From positions 865,613 through 929,612 of the forward strand of contig NZ_LMRT01000001.1 in NCBI RefSeq assembly GCF_001426225.1: a stretch of DNA of 64,000 nt, given 5' to 3'. The notes beneath the pieces were generated by a model. That model was not told the DNA's origin. It made no database searches and saw only the letters and a program-made list of their open reading frames with translations. The position numbers and the translations under genes are program-made. The stretch comes from Allobosea sp. Leaf344 (lineage in GTDB: Bacteria; Pseudomonadota; Alphaproteobacteria; Rhizobiales; Beijerinckiaceae). Positions 21,389-30,491 of the stretch are shown piece by piece. Within the stretch, counting starts at the first letter, position 1. Each line of letters begins with the position of its first letter.

Positions 21389-22917
21389 TGTCCACACCTT
21401 GAAGCTAGCGATCGCCGCGGCAAGTCTCTGTACAGAGCGACGAGCTTCTCCCACTCGTCATTTTGCTTAAGGTGGCAGATCAGCTTCGCGGCATTGGCGC
21501 GAAACCCGTCGGTGAGCGTCGCATCTCCAATAAGGCTGTTGATTGCCCTGGCAATAGCCATGGGATCGAGCGGATCGAAGGTAAGCCCAAGCCCGTTGAC
21601 CTCCACGAAACGACGCGCTTCTGGATAGTCTGCCGCCAATACGGGCAGGCCTGCGGCGGCATATTCAAAGATCTTATTTGGCATTGCATATATAAAGTTC
21701 TTGCCGAGCCCAAGAACCGAATAAATCCCCGCATCCGCCCCGTTTGCAGCAGCTACCACATCTCGAGATGGGACGGGCGGAAGAAGTATCAGCCGATCCG
21801 CGAAGCCTCCGACTCGCGCAATTTGCCGATAGCTTTCGCCATAAAGGTCTAGAGAAGGACCACGCACCACTAATACGCAACGCGGTGCGTAAGCCATCGC
21901 TTCAATGATCGGCTCAAGCAGCCGCGTTGGCCCTGTTCCGCCTTGATAAAGCAGTAAAAATTGACCGTCGGGAACGCCTAATACTTCCTTGAGAGAGGAG
22001 TAGGGCCGCGTTGGCTCAATCGAAACATTTGGCACGTTCCGGACCAGATGAATCGAACGCTGTCCGGCGATCTCAGCCGAGATAGCCTGTGCGATGTGTT
22101 CGGAAACAGTTATGCTAGCCGAGGCCTCCAGCACAAGGCGGTGTTCAAGAGCCTTTAGTTCTTGGCGCCATTCTGCGGGGTACGGCTTCCAAGCTAATGT
22201 TAGCAGATCCCAATGGACGTTCTCCGATGTCCATTCGTGGAAATCGATGACAAGGTGTGCGCCGGTCATTCTGGCCAGTGCATAGGCGACCAAGCCGGTA
22301 TTGAGATCGTGTGAATGTATGGCGAGAGGCTTCAGGGCTTCTGCAACCCTCAGCGCGATGTCGAACAGCAGACCGCCCTCAAAACCGGGCCGCTCGCTCA
22401 CATAATGAGACGCCCGCCAATCAACAAAGCGGGCATCGACCCCTGGACCCCAGTTGACTGCGACGCCTGGATCCTTGCCAAGCGTAGGATCGGGACAGAG
22501 GATGGTAACGGCATAGCCGGCCGCAGCGAGCGCCCTCGCCTCACGCTCGACACGCGGATCGACGCGCAGATCCGAGACGACGATCATTAGAACAGCGTTA
22601 CCAGACGCACGATTCCCGATTCCGAAGGCAGACGGATCGGATAATGCTCCCATCAGCCGCTTCTTTGCCTCGGCGGCGTCTCGCGCCAATTCGGTCATTA
22701 CCAGAGCGTGATGCTGAGCCTCGGCCTCGATGCGCGCCGCTGCGTCGTCGTGCTCCTTTTCCCATTGGCTGCGCGTATCCATACCGAGCTTGTGCTTAGC
22801 CCAGGTGACGTTGTCGCGCGTCGCGACCGCAATCAAGGCATGGGCGGCCGGACGTATTGCCGCGGCGAAGCCTGGAAATCGAGCCGCTATGGATTTAATG
22901 CGAGACCCTGCCCTCAT
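21385..22917 (-). CDS. Glycosyltransferase, GT4 type (family A paralog)
   Basis: A 510-residue protein starting at the ATG of MRAGSRIKSIAARFPG (22917), which overlaps the preceding stop by ATGA. About 110 N-terminal residues include a charged, helix-prone stretch (QWEKEHDDAAARIEAEAQH). The GT-B core then begins with AVLMIVVSDLRVDPRVERE. Family A motifs are HSHDLNTGLVAYA, VIDFHEWTSENVHWD, LLYQGGTGPTRLLEP, NGADAGIYSVLGLGKN and AMPNKIFEYAAAGLPVLA. The region GADAGIYSVLGLGKNFIY resembles the 24.7-26.2 kb paralog (GADAAVYTVLGMGRNFIY) more than the 19.9 kb neighbour, so the family shows mixed relatedness. Confidence 0.82.
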   Translation of the reverse strand: MRAGSRIKSIAARFPGFAAAIRPAAHALIAVATRDNVTWAKHKLGMDTRSQWEKEHDDAAARIEAEAQHHALVMTELARDAAEAKKRLMGALSDPSAFGIGNRASGNAVLMIVVSDLRVDPRVEREARALAAAGYAVTILCPDPTLGKDPGVAVNWGPGVDARFVDWRASHYVSERPGFEGGLLFDIALRVAEALKPLAIHSHDLNTGLVAYALARMTGAHLVIDFHEWTSENVHWDLLTLAWKPYPAEWRQELKALEHRLVLEASASITVSEHIAQAISAEIAGQRSIHLVRNVPNVSIEPTRPYSSLKEVLGVPDGQFLLLYQGGTGPTRLLEPIIEAMAYAPRCVLVVRGPSLDLYGESYRQIARVGGFADRLILLPPVPSRDVVAAANGADAGIYSVLGLGKNFIYAMPNKIFEYAAAGLPVLAADYPEARRFVEVNGLGLTFDPLDPMAIARAINSLIGDATLTDGFRANAAKLICHLKQNDEWEKLVALYRDLPRRSLASRCGQ

Positions 22918-24749
22918 GCTGGCACAACCGCTTCTTCGCCAAGGCCATTTAGAGTTAGTATAAACTCGAGATAGGCTTTCGCCTGAATATCGACAATTCG
23001 TCGGGCCGAATGGCGCGCATCCATCCAAGCCTGCGCGGCAAGGCCAAGCCCTGCGGTATCTTCTGGATCGGACACAATCTGCCGAAGCCGCCCCGCGCAC
23101 TCCTCTACCGTCTGCGCGCCTAAACAGGGCGGCGCCTCGCCAAAGAATAGCGTAAGTTGGGCCTCGTCGATTGCTGTAATCAGCCGGCGACCAAGCGCCA
23201 TAGCCTCGAAGGCGACGCCGCCGAGCGCCGGCAGCATGAATTGATCAACCACGGCGTGGGCTTTGCAATACGCCTGCCACAGCTCCCGCTTCTTCATCGT
23301 TGGCAACCAGATCACCTTGTCGGCTATGCCAAGCTGAGCGATCAGCGCCTTGCTATCCTCCACATCCCGCCCCCAAGCGACCAAATGAAGTTGGAAATCA
23401 AAGCCCTCGTCAGCCACAATCCGCGCCGCGCGAAAAAGAATGTCGTTGCCTTTTGTCCAGGAGCCGCTGCGGTCCTTCCAATGCTGACGGGCTGGGCTGA
23501 AAATCACCGGTGGGACGGCCGGCGGCGTCAGTCCCGGATTCTCGGCACGGAATCGCATCAGCTTGCGGTCATCGAACGCGTGCGGCAGGTGGATGACGCG
23601 CGCTGGTTCGAGTCCCATCCGGGCAACCGAGGGCAGGACATCAGAGTTGGTAACAAACACGCCGGTCGCATGACGATAGGCACAACGCGTCAATGCGCCG
23701 TAGAAGCTGTTCTCGAATGGCAGCTCCCGCAGCGTGCCATGCTCATATGCGCAATAACGTTCAATCCCGTTCATACATGCAATGACCCCATCCAGCGAAT
23801 AGAGCTGCACAACATCATAGTCACCGAGAATACGAAAAAATCGTCGAGGATGTTTGGTCAAATAATCGCTTAGCCTGTCACGGTCTACAGCGCCTAGATT
23901 TGATTCTAACTCCATGGTCTCTTTTACGCGCAGTGCAAAGGCGCGGTCGCGCTTCACGAGCGCCTCATTGTCCGTCCAGCGAGACAGTTGAACGGCTTCA
24001 ACCCGGTAGAAGGCGAGCAGCGGCTGCGCAGCGAGATAAATGGCTCGGCGTCGCAATTCCCGGCCGCCGCGGACCAGGCGAGATTTGAACGCGTAGTGGG
24101 ATGCTATCATCGATCGCACTACGGGGCGGAGCGCGTTTCGCAGGCGTGACGGCGACCGCAACGCCGGGATAGATAGCGTCGTCCACTCCCGCTCTTGCGA
24201 AAGCAATGTACCTGTCGACGGTGCTGTTGATTCCAGCCCGGACCCCTCACAGGTTGGAACCTTGTCGATTCCTAGGTTCTCAACGACAGCAATGGCTGCC
24301 ATTTGACTCCAGCTAAGCGCAGTCATTGGTTTGCCGGCCGCCTGCTGGAGATGGCGCACGTGCCCGAGGCTGCGTGCCTCCATATACGTCCAAAGCAGCC
24401 GAGTTAGCTTGTCGAGGCCAAGGTGCCGCGCCTTGAGATACTGGATGCAGGCATCAGCGGGCCCTTGCACAAACCAATCGGGCCGTTTCCAGCCTCTTAG
24501 ACTCGTGCTCCACCAATCCGGCGCATCGGCGTCCACATCACCGGTGAATTCTACATCCTCCCACTCGGGAGTGCTCATTACATGGTAATAATCGTATGAG
24601 ATGACATCCGCTTCAACGCCATACTGGCGTTGGATGCGGGCATTATTGTAGGCATTATTGGCGATGTTACCGATATGTAGCACCCGCAACGGTCGGCCTA
24701 GCCGTGCAGCAATGGTCTTTAGCGTCTGGTTCTCGAACGGCTGGCTCAT
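22914..24749 (-). CDS. Large glycosyltransferase (family B-like)
   Basis: A 611-residue protein from the ATG at 24749, overlapping the upstream stop (ATGA). The N-terminus RPLRVLHIGNIANNAYNNARIQR resembles GPLKIGLFDNLANQAYITARALRR of the protein at 30.5-32.1 kb. Both then have a segment with tyrosine and trypsin-like acidic residues ending in PEWEDVEF or PQWEECEA. The C-terminal half carries the GT4-like DQFMLPALGGVAFEAMALGRRL. The middle 200 residues are Arg-rich. It is longer than normal GT4 enzymes (350-420), and the extra central part may bind another protein or the membrane. Substrate unknown. Confidence 0.75.
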   Translation of the reverse strand: MSQPFENQTLKTIAARLGRPLRVLHIGNIANNAYNNARIQRQYGVEADVISYDYYHVMSTPEWEDVEFTGDVDADAPDWWSTSLRGWKRPDWFVQGPADACIQYLKARHLGLDKLTRLLWTYMEARSLGHVRHLQQAAGKPMTALSWSQMAAIAVVENLGIDKVPTCEGSGLESTAPSTGTLLSQEREWTTLSIPALRSPSRLRNALRPVVRSMIASHYAFKSRLVRGGRELRRRAIYLAAQPLLAFYRVEAVQLSRWTDNEALVKRDRAFALRVKETMELESNLGAVDRDRLSDYLTKHPRRFFRILGDYDVVQLYSLDGVIACMNGIERYCAYEHGTLRELPFENSFYGALTRCAYRHATGVFVTNSDVLPSVARMGLEPARVIHLPHAFDDRKLMRFRAENPGLTPPAVPPVIFSPARQHWKDRSGSWTKGNDILFRAARIVADEGFDFQLHLVAWGRDVEDSKALIAQLGIADKVIWLPTMKKRELWQAYCKAHAVVDQFMLPALGGVAFEAMALGRRLITAIDEAQLTLFFGEAPPCLGAQTVEECAGRLRQIVSDPEDTAGLGLAAQAWMDARHSARRIVDIQAKAYLEFILTLNGLGEEAVVPA

Positions 24750-26224
24750 GAAGAACCATTGGCATCGCTGGCGCGCAGCCGCGCATAAATCGCAGCCAGG
24801 CGCTCCCATTCGCTCTCGGCATCCAGTTCCAACAACGCCTGTCGCGTGTTTGCCCCCATGCGCACACGCAGCGCCTTGTTTTCCACCATCACATTGATCG
24901 CATGAGCGATAGACCGCGGATCATCTGGTTGAAACGACAGGCCGACGTCGAACCGATCCACCAGACGCGAAACTTCTGGATAATTGGCAACGAGCAGCGG
25001 CAGACCAGCTGCCATATACTCAAAGACCTTGTTCGGCAGCGCATAGATGAAATTCCTGCCCATCCCCAGCACCGTGTAAACTGCCGCATCCGCCCCTCGT
25101 GCCGCCACCACCACATCACGCGAGGGTACGGCTGGCGCGAGCACCAGCCTATGCGCGGCACCGGCTCGGGCGGCGATAGCGGCATAGCTAGGGCCCCATC
25201 GTTCGAGTTGAGGACCGCGGATTACCAGCGTGCAGGCCGGTGAGTGGGCAAGCGCCTCGACGATCGGCTCTATCAATCGAGAGGGTCCTAGGCCGCCCTG
25301 GTAGAGCAGAACGAAGCGCTCCTCCGACAATCCAAGCTCTTGTTTTAAACTCCGGTACGCGCGCGTCGGTACAGCCGACATCGACGGGATATTGCGCACC
25401 ACATCCGGTCGACGTCCGCCACCGAGCTCCCTCGCCATAGCGTCCGCGATCGAGTCGCACACTGTGACTACCGCATCAGCGTTGATCAGGCTGTGTCGTT
25501 CGAGCCACCTATAGGCCAGCCGCTGCGGCCATGAGTGCAGCGAGAACCTTTCGGTTTCTATGTTATACGTAACATTCTCCGAGTACCATTCGTGAAAGTC
25601 GCAAACCACCTTAGCGCCCGTTCGACGTGCGGCTGCGAAGGCAATGAATGCCATATTTAGATCATGAGCATGAATTGCGAAGGGGTTTTCGTTCAGAAGC
25701 GCAGCGAAGAGTTCGTCTCCAATGAAACCCGGCCATCTCGTGCAGAAAAGCCCGGCTTGGTCGGCGATGGGCATGAAGTTCACGCCTGTGCCCCAATCGA
25801 CAGGACCGTCATCCCAATTACTCGTTTTTGGGAACACAATCTTGATCCTATAATTCGCTTTCGCGAGCGTCCTCGCCTCGCGTTCGATCCGCGGGTCATG
25901 GCGAATATCGGCAAATGCAATCATGACAATCAGGTTGGAATCGACTACGCCCCCGATCCGCGGTCGAAGCCCCATGAAGGAGAGAATGCAATCAGACTGC
26001 AGCCGCCCTTTAGCGAGCTTTGAAGCCATCGTAGCTGTAGCCAGTCGCCATCTGAGGCGAAGCTGCCAAAATACCTTAGTTTTCGCATAGATACCCACCG
26101 GCTCCAGCGCCTCTCGCACTCGCCAGTAGCCTCCAATTATGCTGCGAACGGCCGGCCGCATTGCACCGGAGACGCGCGGATGCCGCGAAGCCAGCTGTCG
26201 GATCCGGGAGATCAATGCGCTCAT
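24746..26224 (-). CDS. Glycosyltransferase, GT4 type (family A paralog)
   Basis: A 492-residue protein starting at the ATG of MSALISRIRQLASRHP (26224), which overlaps the upstream stop (ATGA). About 110 N-terminal basic residues precede the GT-B core LIVMIAFADIRHDPRIERE. It has HAHDLNMAFIAFA, VCDFHEWYSENVTYN, LLYQGGLGPSRLIEP and ALPNKVFEYMAAGLPLLV. The phrase WYSENVT is shared with the 15.3-16.9 kb member, while the WTSENVHWD form marks the other two. The four minus-strand paralogs thus fall into two pairs. The product probably adds one sugar of the repeat unit. Confidence 0.82.
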   Translation of the reverse strand: MSALISRIRQLASRHPRVSGAMRPAVRSIIGGYWRVREALEPVGIYAKTKVFWQLRLRWRLATATMASKLAKGRLQSDCILSFMGLRPRIGGVVDSNLIVMIAFADIRHDPRIEREARTLAKANYRIKIVFPKTSNWDDGPVDWGTGVNFMPIADQAGLFCTRWPGFIGDELFAALLNENPFAIHAHDLNMAFIAFAAARRTGAKVVCDFHEWYSENVTYNIETERFSLHSWPQRLAYRWLERHSLINADAVVTVCDSIADAMARELGGGRRPDVVRNIPSMSAVPTRAYRSLKQELGLSEERFVLLYQGGLGPSRLIEPIVEALAHSPACTLVIRGPQLERWGPSYAAIAARAGAAHRLVLAPAVPSRDVVVAARGADAAVYTVLGMGRNFIYALPNKVFEYMAAGLPLLVANYPEVSRLVDRFDVGLSFQPDDPRSIAHAINVMVENKALRVRMGANTRQALLELDAESEWERLAAIYARLRASDANGSS

Positions 26225-27681
26225 GCCGTAAAGCCCATAAGCATTGCGGGGTCGCCCTTCATCACCGTATAGGGATGCTGCCACCCTTCCGCCTGCGGAA
26301 TGGTCAAGCGTGCAGCGACGACTGCGGCGCGGGCATTGCGGATAGGCTTCAGTGTGGCTTCTGGAAACCCAGCTGTTTGCTCGTAGAGCCGCCCGAGACG
26401 CTCCGCCACAGCATCGATCGAATGCCAACGCCGTACATATGCGGCCCCCTGCGCGCCAATGGCAGGCAATAGCGCCCTATTGGCAATACACCAGCGCAGC
26501 GCATCTTCCAGGGTGTCGGGAATGACATTGATAAGAGGGCACTCCTCGACCGACTCCACGAGTTCCGGCGCGCGTACATAAGTCATCACGGGTTTGCCGA
26601 GCGCCATTCCCTCCAGCGCGGTATAGCCATAGGCGCCGCCGATGAACTGATCCGCGACGAGGTCCGCCTCGCTGAACATGCGGATGACCTCCGCGTTCGG
26701 CACGCCTTGGACCTTTACATATTCGATGGCGTGGCCTTCGGCGCGCAGCCGAATAATGGCAGCCTCCAGATAATGCGAACCCTTGAAATGAGTGTGGTTG
26801 GGCGCATGCGCGATGCATAGCGGCCCGTCGAGACGGGAGGTCGGAGCGGGCGGGACGCGCGCGAGGTCGATCGGCCAGTAATGCAGGTTCCGCGCATCCG
26901 GCACATAAGCCAGCATGTCGCCGAGCGCGACCGCGCAGGTCGCCCGCTCCGCCATCCCGGCCATGATCGGAGCGCTCTCCGGCGTGCAGGTGCAGAAGCG
27001 GCCCGGCTCTGGGCATTCGGCGCAGAAATTCCATCTGCCAAGAGCCAGGGTCTCCGCGCGCCGGCGCACATCGGCACCATAAGCGTATAGATAGACGCGC
27101 TTTCCGGCAGCGCGCAGAAGATCCAATTCCGCCGGATTGACCCCATAGCGCGTCACTGGCGCCGTGAGGCCCTTATCATAGAAGAAATGGAAAACATCAT
27201 AGCGCCACATCGCCCAGGCGAGCAGCACCCGCTCAAAGGGCGCGATCAGCCCGCCCGCATGCCGTTCCAACCACCGGATGACTCGCTCCAAGTTAAAATC
27301 GAAATCGCGCGCGATGTAGTATGTCTGGAGGACGAGCGACTGGCTCTGCAAGCCCAGCATTCGGTCGGCCCGCGCCTTCAGCGGCAGGGTGAGGATGGGC
27401 GTCGTGCCCCACAGCGAGGCCGGAATGCCCTGCGCGAGGCGCGCCTGCGTGCGTCGGCGCCCGATCGGCACCGCGACACGCGTGAGCAGTGCGTGCGTCA
27501 TCCGATTGGCCAGCGCGATCATGGTCCATCTTAGCCAGGACGGCAGATGCCGCAGCGCGAGCATGGCGCGAAGCGGCAGTTTGAACGCATGTAGCACAGC
27601 GCGCACCGGCCCTCGCCATTCGTGCGGCAGGCCATCGACCGCACGCCGGAGTTCGGCACGTCGTCTCGCGATGAAGCTCAT
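26221..27681 (-). CDS. Glycosyltransferase, GT4-like (family B, cysteine-cluster member)
   Basis: A 486-residue protein. The first 100 residues are Arg-rich and amphipathic, followed by a core with WRYDVFHFFYDKGL, YLYAYGADVRRRAE and the cluster CAECPEPGRFCTCTPES near residues 230-246. The C-terminal half has CIAHAPNHTHFKGS, ADLVADQFIGGAYGYTALEGMALGKPV and the usual donor-site Glu. The cysteine cluster parallels CRDQACPAFGAC in the 18.8 kb paralog and may bind a metal or form a structural knot. The ATG at 27681 is 37 bases after the aminotransferase stop, and the stop overlaps the next start. Confidence 0.78.
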   Translation of the reverse strand: MSFIARRRAELRRAVDGLPHEWRGPVRAVLHAFKLPLRAMLALRHLPSWLRWTMIALANRMTHALLTRVAVPIGRRRTQARLAQGIPASLWGTTPILTLPLKARADRMLGLQSQSLVLQTYYIARDFDFNLERVIRWLERHAGGLIAPFERVLLAWAMWRYDVFHFFYDKGLTAPVTRYGVNPAELDLLRAAGKRVYLYAYGADVRRRAETLALGRWNFCAECPEPGRFCTCTPESAPIMAGMAERATCAVALGDMLAYVPDARNLHYWPIDLARVPPAPTSRLDGPLCIAHAPNHTHFKGSHYLEAAIIRLRAEGHAIEYVKVQGVPNAEVIRMFSEADLVADQFIGGAYGYTALEGMALGKPVMTYVRAPELVESVEECPLINVIPDTLEDALRWCIANRALLPAIGAQGAAYVRRWHSIDAVAERLGRLYEQTAGFPEATLKPIRNARAAVVAARLTIPQAEGWQHPYTVMKGDPAMLMGFTA

Positions 27682-27718
27682 GCCGCCTCGCCCGCAATGG
27701 CGTGTAAAGCGGCCACCC

Positions 27719-28858
27719 TTAGCCCTTCAGCGCCTGGCGGATGACATGCACAACGCGTTCCTGGTCGGAATGGCGCATGAACGGCACGATTGGCAGCGTG
27801 ATAGTGGTGTCCTCCGCCGCGCAGGCGTTGGGGAACTGCTCCGCCTTCAGACCGTATTTGTTGCGGTAGTAGCCAAGCCGGTGGACGGCGTGGGTGCCTG
27901 GCCGGCTTTGCATCTCGGCTAGCGCCATCGCAGACATCACCGCATTGCGCCGCCTGCGCCCGCCTTCGACAAGACGGACAACATAGGATTGGTAGGTGTG
28001 GCCCTCCACCTCGCCGGCAACGGGCAACACCAGATCATTCACCTCTCGCAGCATCTGAGTATAGCGCTGTGCGGTGGCGCGCCGATCCGCCACCAGCGCC
28101 TTTAGCTTGGACATCTGCGCGACGCCGACTGCCGCCTGGATGTCCGACAGGCGCAGGTTGAAGCCGATGCGGTTGAACGTACCCATGGTCCAAGGCCCAT
28201 GCGGCTCGATCTCAGCGGAAGGCAGACCCGTAGTGCCATGGTTGCGCAATGAGCGCAGGGCGGCCGCAAGCTCTGGATCGTTTGTGGTCACCGCCCCGCC
28301 CTCGCCTGTGGTGACGACCTTGCGCGGGTGGAAGGAGAAGCAGCCGAGATCACCGATCGCCCCGACGGGCTCGCCCTTGTAGGTGGTGGCGATGGCGCAG
28401 GCTGCGTCCTCGATGATGCGGATGCCGCGAGGCGCGCAGATGGCTCGGATCTCGTCCATCGGCGCCGCGAGACCGAACAGATGCACCGACACCACGGCTT
28501 TCGTGCGCGGGGTGATCGCAGCCTCAAGTGCCTTAGGGTCAATGTTAAATGTCGCCAGATCAATATCCGCGAACACTGCCTTCGCCCCAACATATTCGGC
28601 CGAATGCGCGCTGGTGATCCAGGTGAAGGCCGGCACGATCACCTCATCCTCCGGCCCGAGACCAAGCGCCATGGTGGCGAGATGAAGCGCGGCGGTGCAG
28701 GAGGTGCAGGCCAGGGCGAAAGCGGCCTTCTGATTCTCCGCGATGAGCTTTTCGAAGCGCTCGGTCATCGGCCCTTGCGTCACCCATTTAGAGGCGAGCA
28801 CGGCCCGGACCATCTCGACTTCGGTTTCATCGAAACTTGGTTCGGTGATGCTAATCAT
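27719..28858 (-). CDS. Sugar aminotransferase, DegT/DnrJ/EryC1/StrS family
   Basis: A 379-residue PLP-dependent NDP-keto-sugar aminotransferase. The aldimine lysine is K180 in CFSFHPRKVVTTGEGG. CTSCTAALHLATMALG and IEDAACAIATTYKG provide the PLP phosphate and Asp contacts. The His-Pro-Arg-Lys context resembles enzymes acting at C4 (PglE/PseC/GDP-perosamine synthase-like), but I cannot fix the position. Its ATG overlaps the stop of the hexapeptide acyltransferase (ATGA). That pairing suggests that the new amine is then acylated. The keto-sugar it needs is not obviously made by any other gene in this operon, unless one of the two SDR proteins does so. Confidence 0.85.
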   Translation of the reverse strand: MISITEPSFDETEVEMVRAVLASKWVTQGPMTERFEKLIAENQKAAFALACTSCTAALHLATMALGLGPEDEVIVPAFTWITSAHSAEYVGAKAVFADIDLATFNIDPKALEAAITPRTKAVVSVHLFGLAAPMDEIRAICAPRGIRIIEDAACAIATTYKGEPVGAIGDLGCFSFHPRKVVTTGEGGAVTTNDPELAAALRSLRNHGTTGLPSAEIEPHGPWTMGTFNRIGFNLRLSDIQAAVGVAQMSKLKALVADRRATAQRYTQMLREVNDLVLPVAGEVEGHTYQSYVVRLVEGGRRRRNAVMSAMALAEMQSRPGTHAVHRLGYYRNKYGLKAEQFPNACAAEDTTITLPIVPFMRHSDQERVVHVIRQALKG

Positions 28859-29442
28859 GTTTGTTCCTCGGAGGATTTGGCGTGCGCCTCGGCGCGTATT
28901 ATGATCACGGACCCGTCCTTGGCGATGCTGACGCGGCCCAGTACGCGGGCGGGGCAGCCGGCCGCGAAAGTATAGGGTGCAAGTTCACCCTTGACGAAAG
29001 ATTGGGCGCCTACGATGCAGCCCGTGCCGATGCTGCTGCCGGCGGCGACCACCGTGTTAGGACCCAGGTAGACATGGTCTCCGATCTCGGTTGCCTGCTG
29101 CCGGTAGGGCGCGACGCCGCCGGAGACGGCCCACTCCACCGTGTCGTGCGAATAAATTTGGACGCCTGACGAAATGGAGCAAGTCGCGCCGATCGTCAGG
29201 CCGCCTGAGCCGTCGAGCACGCAGTTCGGCCCAATCCAAGTCTTGGCTCCTACCTTAACGTCGCCTATCACCACGGCGCTGTCATAGATGCTAGCCCCCT
29301 CGCCAAACTCGAGGAATCGCGCCTTCTCCCAGCGATCGGTGAACACCTCCCCGAAGGGCAGAACCCGCTTCCAACGATACTTCATCCGAGCCCGGCGCGC
29401 CCGATGCGCCGCTCCGATCAGCCACGAGAGAAGCTCCACCAT
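28855..29442 (-). CDS. Hexapeptide-repeat sugar O/N-acyltransferase
   Basis: A 195-residue left-handed beta-helix acyltransferase. I chose the ATG at 29442 (MVELLSWLIGAAHRARR). Hexapeptide coils run from about residue 55 to 165, with SAVVIGDVKVGAKTWIGPN, LTIGATCSISSGVQIYSHD and VYLGPNTVVAAGSSIGTGC. The catalytic-type His lies in IYSHDTVEW. The first 25 residues may form a membrane-facing helix. It most likely acetylates the amine made by the coupled aminotransferase, although O-acetylation of a sugar is possible. It starts 14 bases after the methyltransferase stop. Confidence 0.82.
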   Translation of the reverse strand: MVELLSWLIGAAHRARRARMKYRWKRVLPFGEVFTDRWEKARFLEFGEGASIYDSAVVIGDVKVGAKTWIGPNCVLDGSGGLTIGATCSISSGVQIYSHDTVEWAVSGGVAPYRQQATEIGDHVYLGPNTVVAAGSSIGTGCIVGAQSFVKGELAPYTFAAGCPARVLGRVSIAKDGSVIIIRAEAHAKSSEEQT

Positions 29443-29456
29443 GAGGCACCGCAGCC

Positions 29457-30491
29457 TCACAGCTTCGTCGCGACCACGGTGATGCCAGCCTCTTCGGCCT
29501 TCATTTCGACGATGTCCAGGCCGATCTCGCCGCACCACTGCGTAACTTCCTCCGCGCTCTGGCGATGCGCGTAAGTTGGCGTGAACCAGTCAAAATTAAT
29601 GTGATTCATCTCGTCTAGCGCCATGTCGGGCCGGTAGAACAGCTTGCAGACATGCCAGTAAAACAGCCGCTGCACATTGATGCGACCGGCTGGAATGCCG
29701 AGCAGGCCGATCTCCTCGGAAATGTTGATCTCGGCGTTGAGCTCGCCCAGCGCGATACCGAGCCGGGTCAGCGGCTCCATGAGCGCCCAAGCCTTTTCGG
29801 GCGGAAGATCCTTCACAAGGTCGCGGATATAGTCATCGGTGAATTCACGCACTGGCGATTTCTTGCGATAAACATAAAAGGCGACCGCTCCGCCCTTGCG
29901 CGCCTTCCTCGCGACCGCCGCGAGGGCGGCGCGGGTCGAGGGGGTGTGGTGCAACACGCCCTCCGAAAACACGATATCGAAAGCGCCATCGGCGAAAGGC
30001 AGGCGCATCAGGTCGGCCTGAACAATAGCGCCGTCGACGCTCTTCTGCGCGAAGCTGCGCGCCGCCACATCCGCCGCTCGCGAAATGTCCGCACCGACAT
30101 AGCGCAGCTTTGGAAAGCGCCGCTGTAGCAGAATGCTGGCTGAATAGGCTGAGCCGCAGCCGGCATCCAGCATCAGCGGCCGATGGCCGCCGGAGAGCTC
30201 AGCGGCCGGATGCGCCCAGAGCGCGGCATAGCGCTCTTCCAGCCATTGCCGGCTGAATTCGACCATTGCCGGCGAACCGTAGCTGTCTTCGCGCTGCCAT
30301 TTGTAGCCGAAGGTCTCGCGCGTCTGCGTTTGCCCCGCATCATGGCAAACCTCGTCGCGCAGCATGCCCTCAGCCATTACTAATGGCACGCCGCAACTTT
30401 CGAGGCGCTCGTCCTCCTTGACAGGCGCCGAGCCCACCAGCGGCCAGAACCATTCCGGATACGCAAAACGGGTGGTCGCATCGGCTATCAT
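29457..30491 (-). CDS. SAM-dependent methyltransferase, class I (copy 2)
   Basis: A 344-residue methyltransferase starting at MIADATTRFAYPEWFWP. SAM motif I is LMLDAGCGSAYSASILL near residue 115, followed by YVGADIS, and the motif FDIVFSEGVLHHTPS near residue 180 matches the family. The C-terminus (INFDWFTPTYAHRQSAEEV, AGITVVATKL) is shared with copy 1 at 14.2-15.3 kb. This makes the two the same subfamily, with very different N-termini. The ATG overlaps the stop of the upstream glycosyltransferase (ATGA). A sugar O-methyltransferase is the likely role. Confidence 0.82.
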   Translation of the reverse strand: MIADATTRFAYPEWFWPLVGSAPVKEDERLESCGVPLVMAEGMLRDEVCHDAGQTQTRETFGYKWQREDSYGSPAMVEFSRQWLEERYAALWAHPAAELSGGHRPLMLDAGCGSAYSASILLQRRFPKLRYVGADISRAADVAARSFAQKSVDGAIVQADLMRLPFADGAFDIVFSEGVLHHTPSTRAALAAVARKARKGGAVAFYVYRKKSPVREFTDDYIRDLVKDLPPEKAWALMEPLTRLGIALGELNAEINISEEIGLLGIPAGRINVQRLFYWHVCKLFYRPDMALDEMNHINFDWFTPTYAHRQSAEEVTQWCGEIGLDIVEMKAEEAGITVVATKL

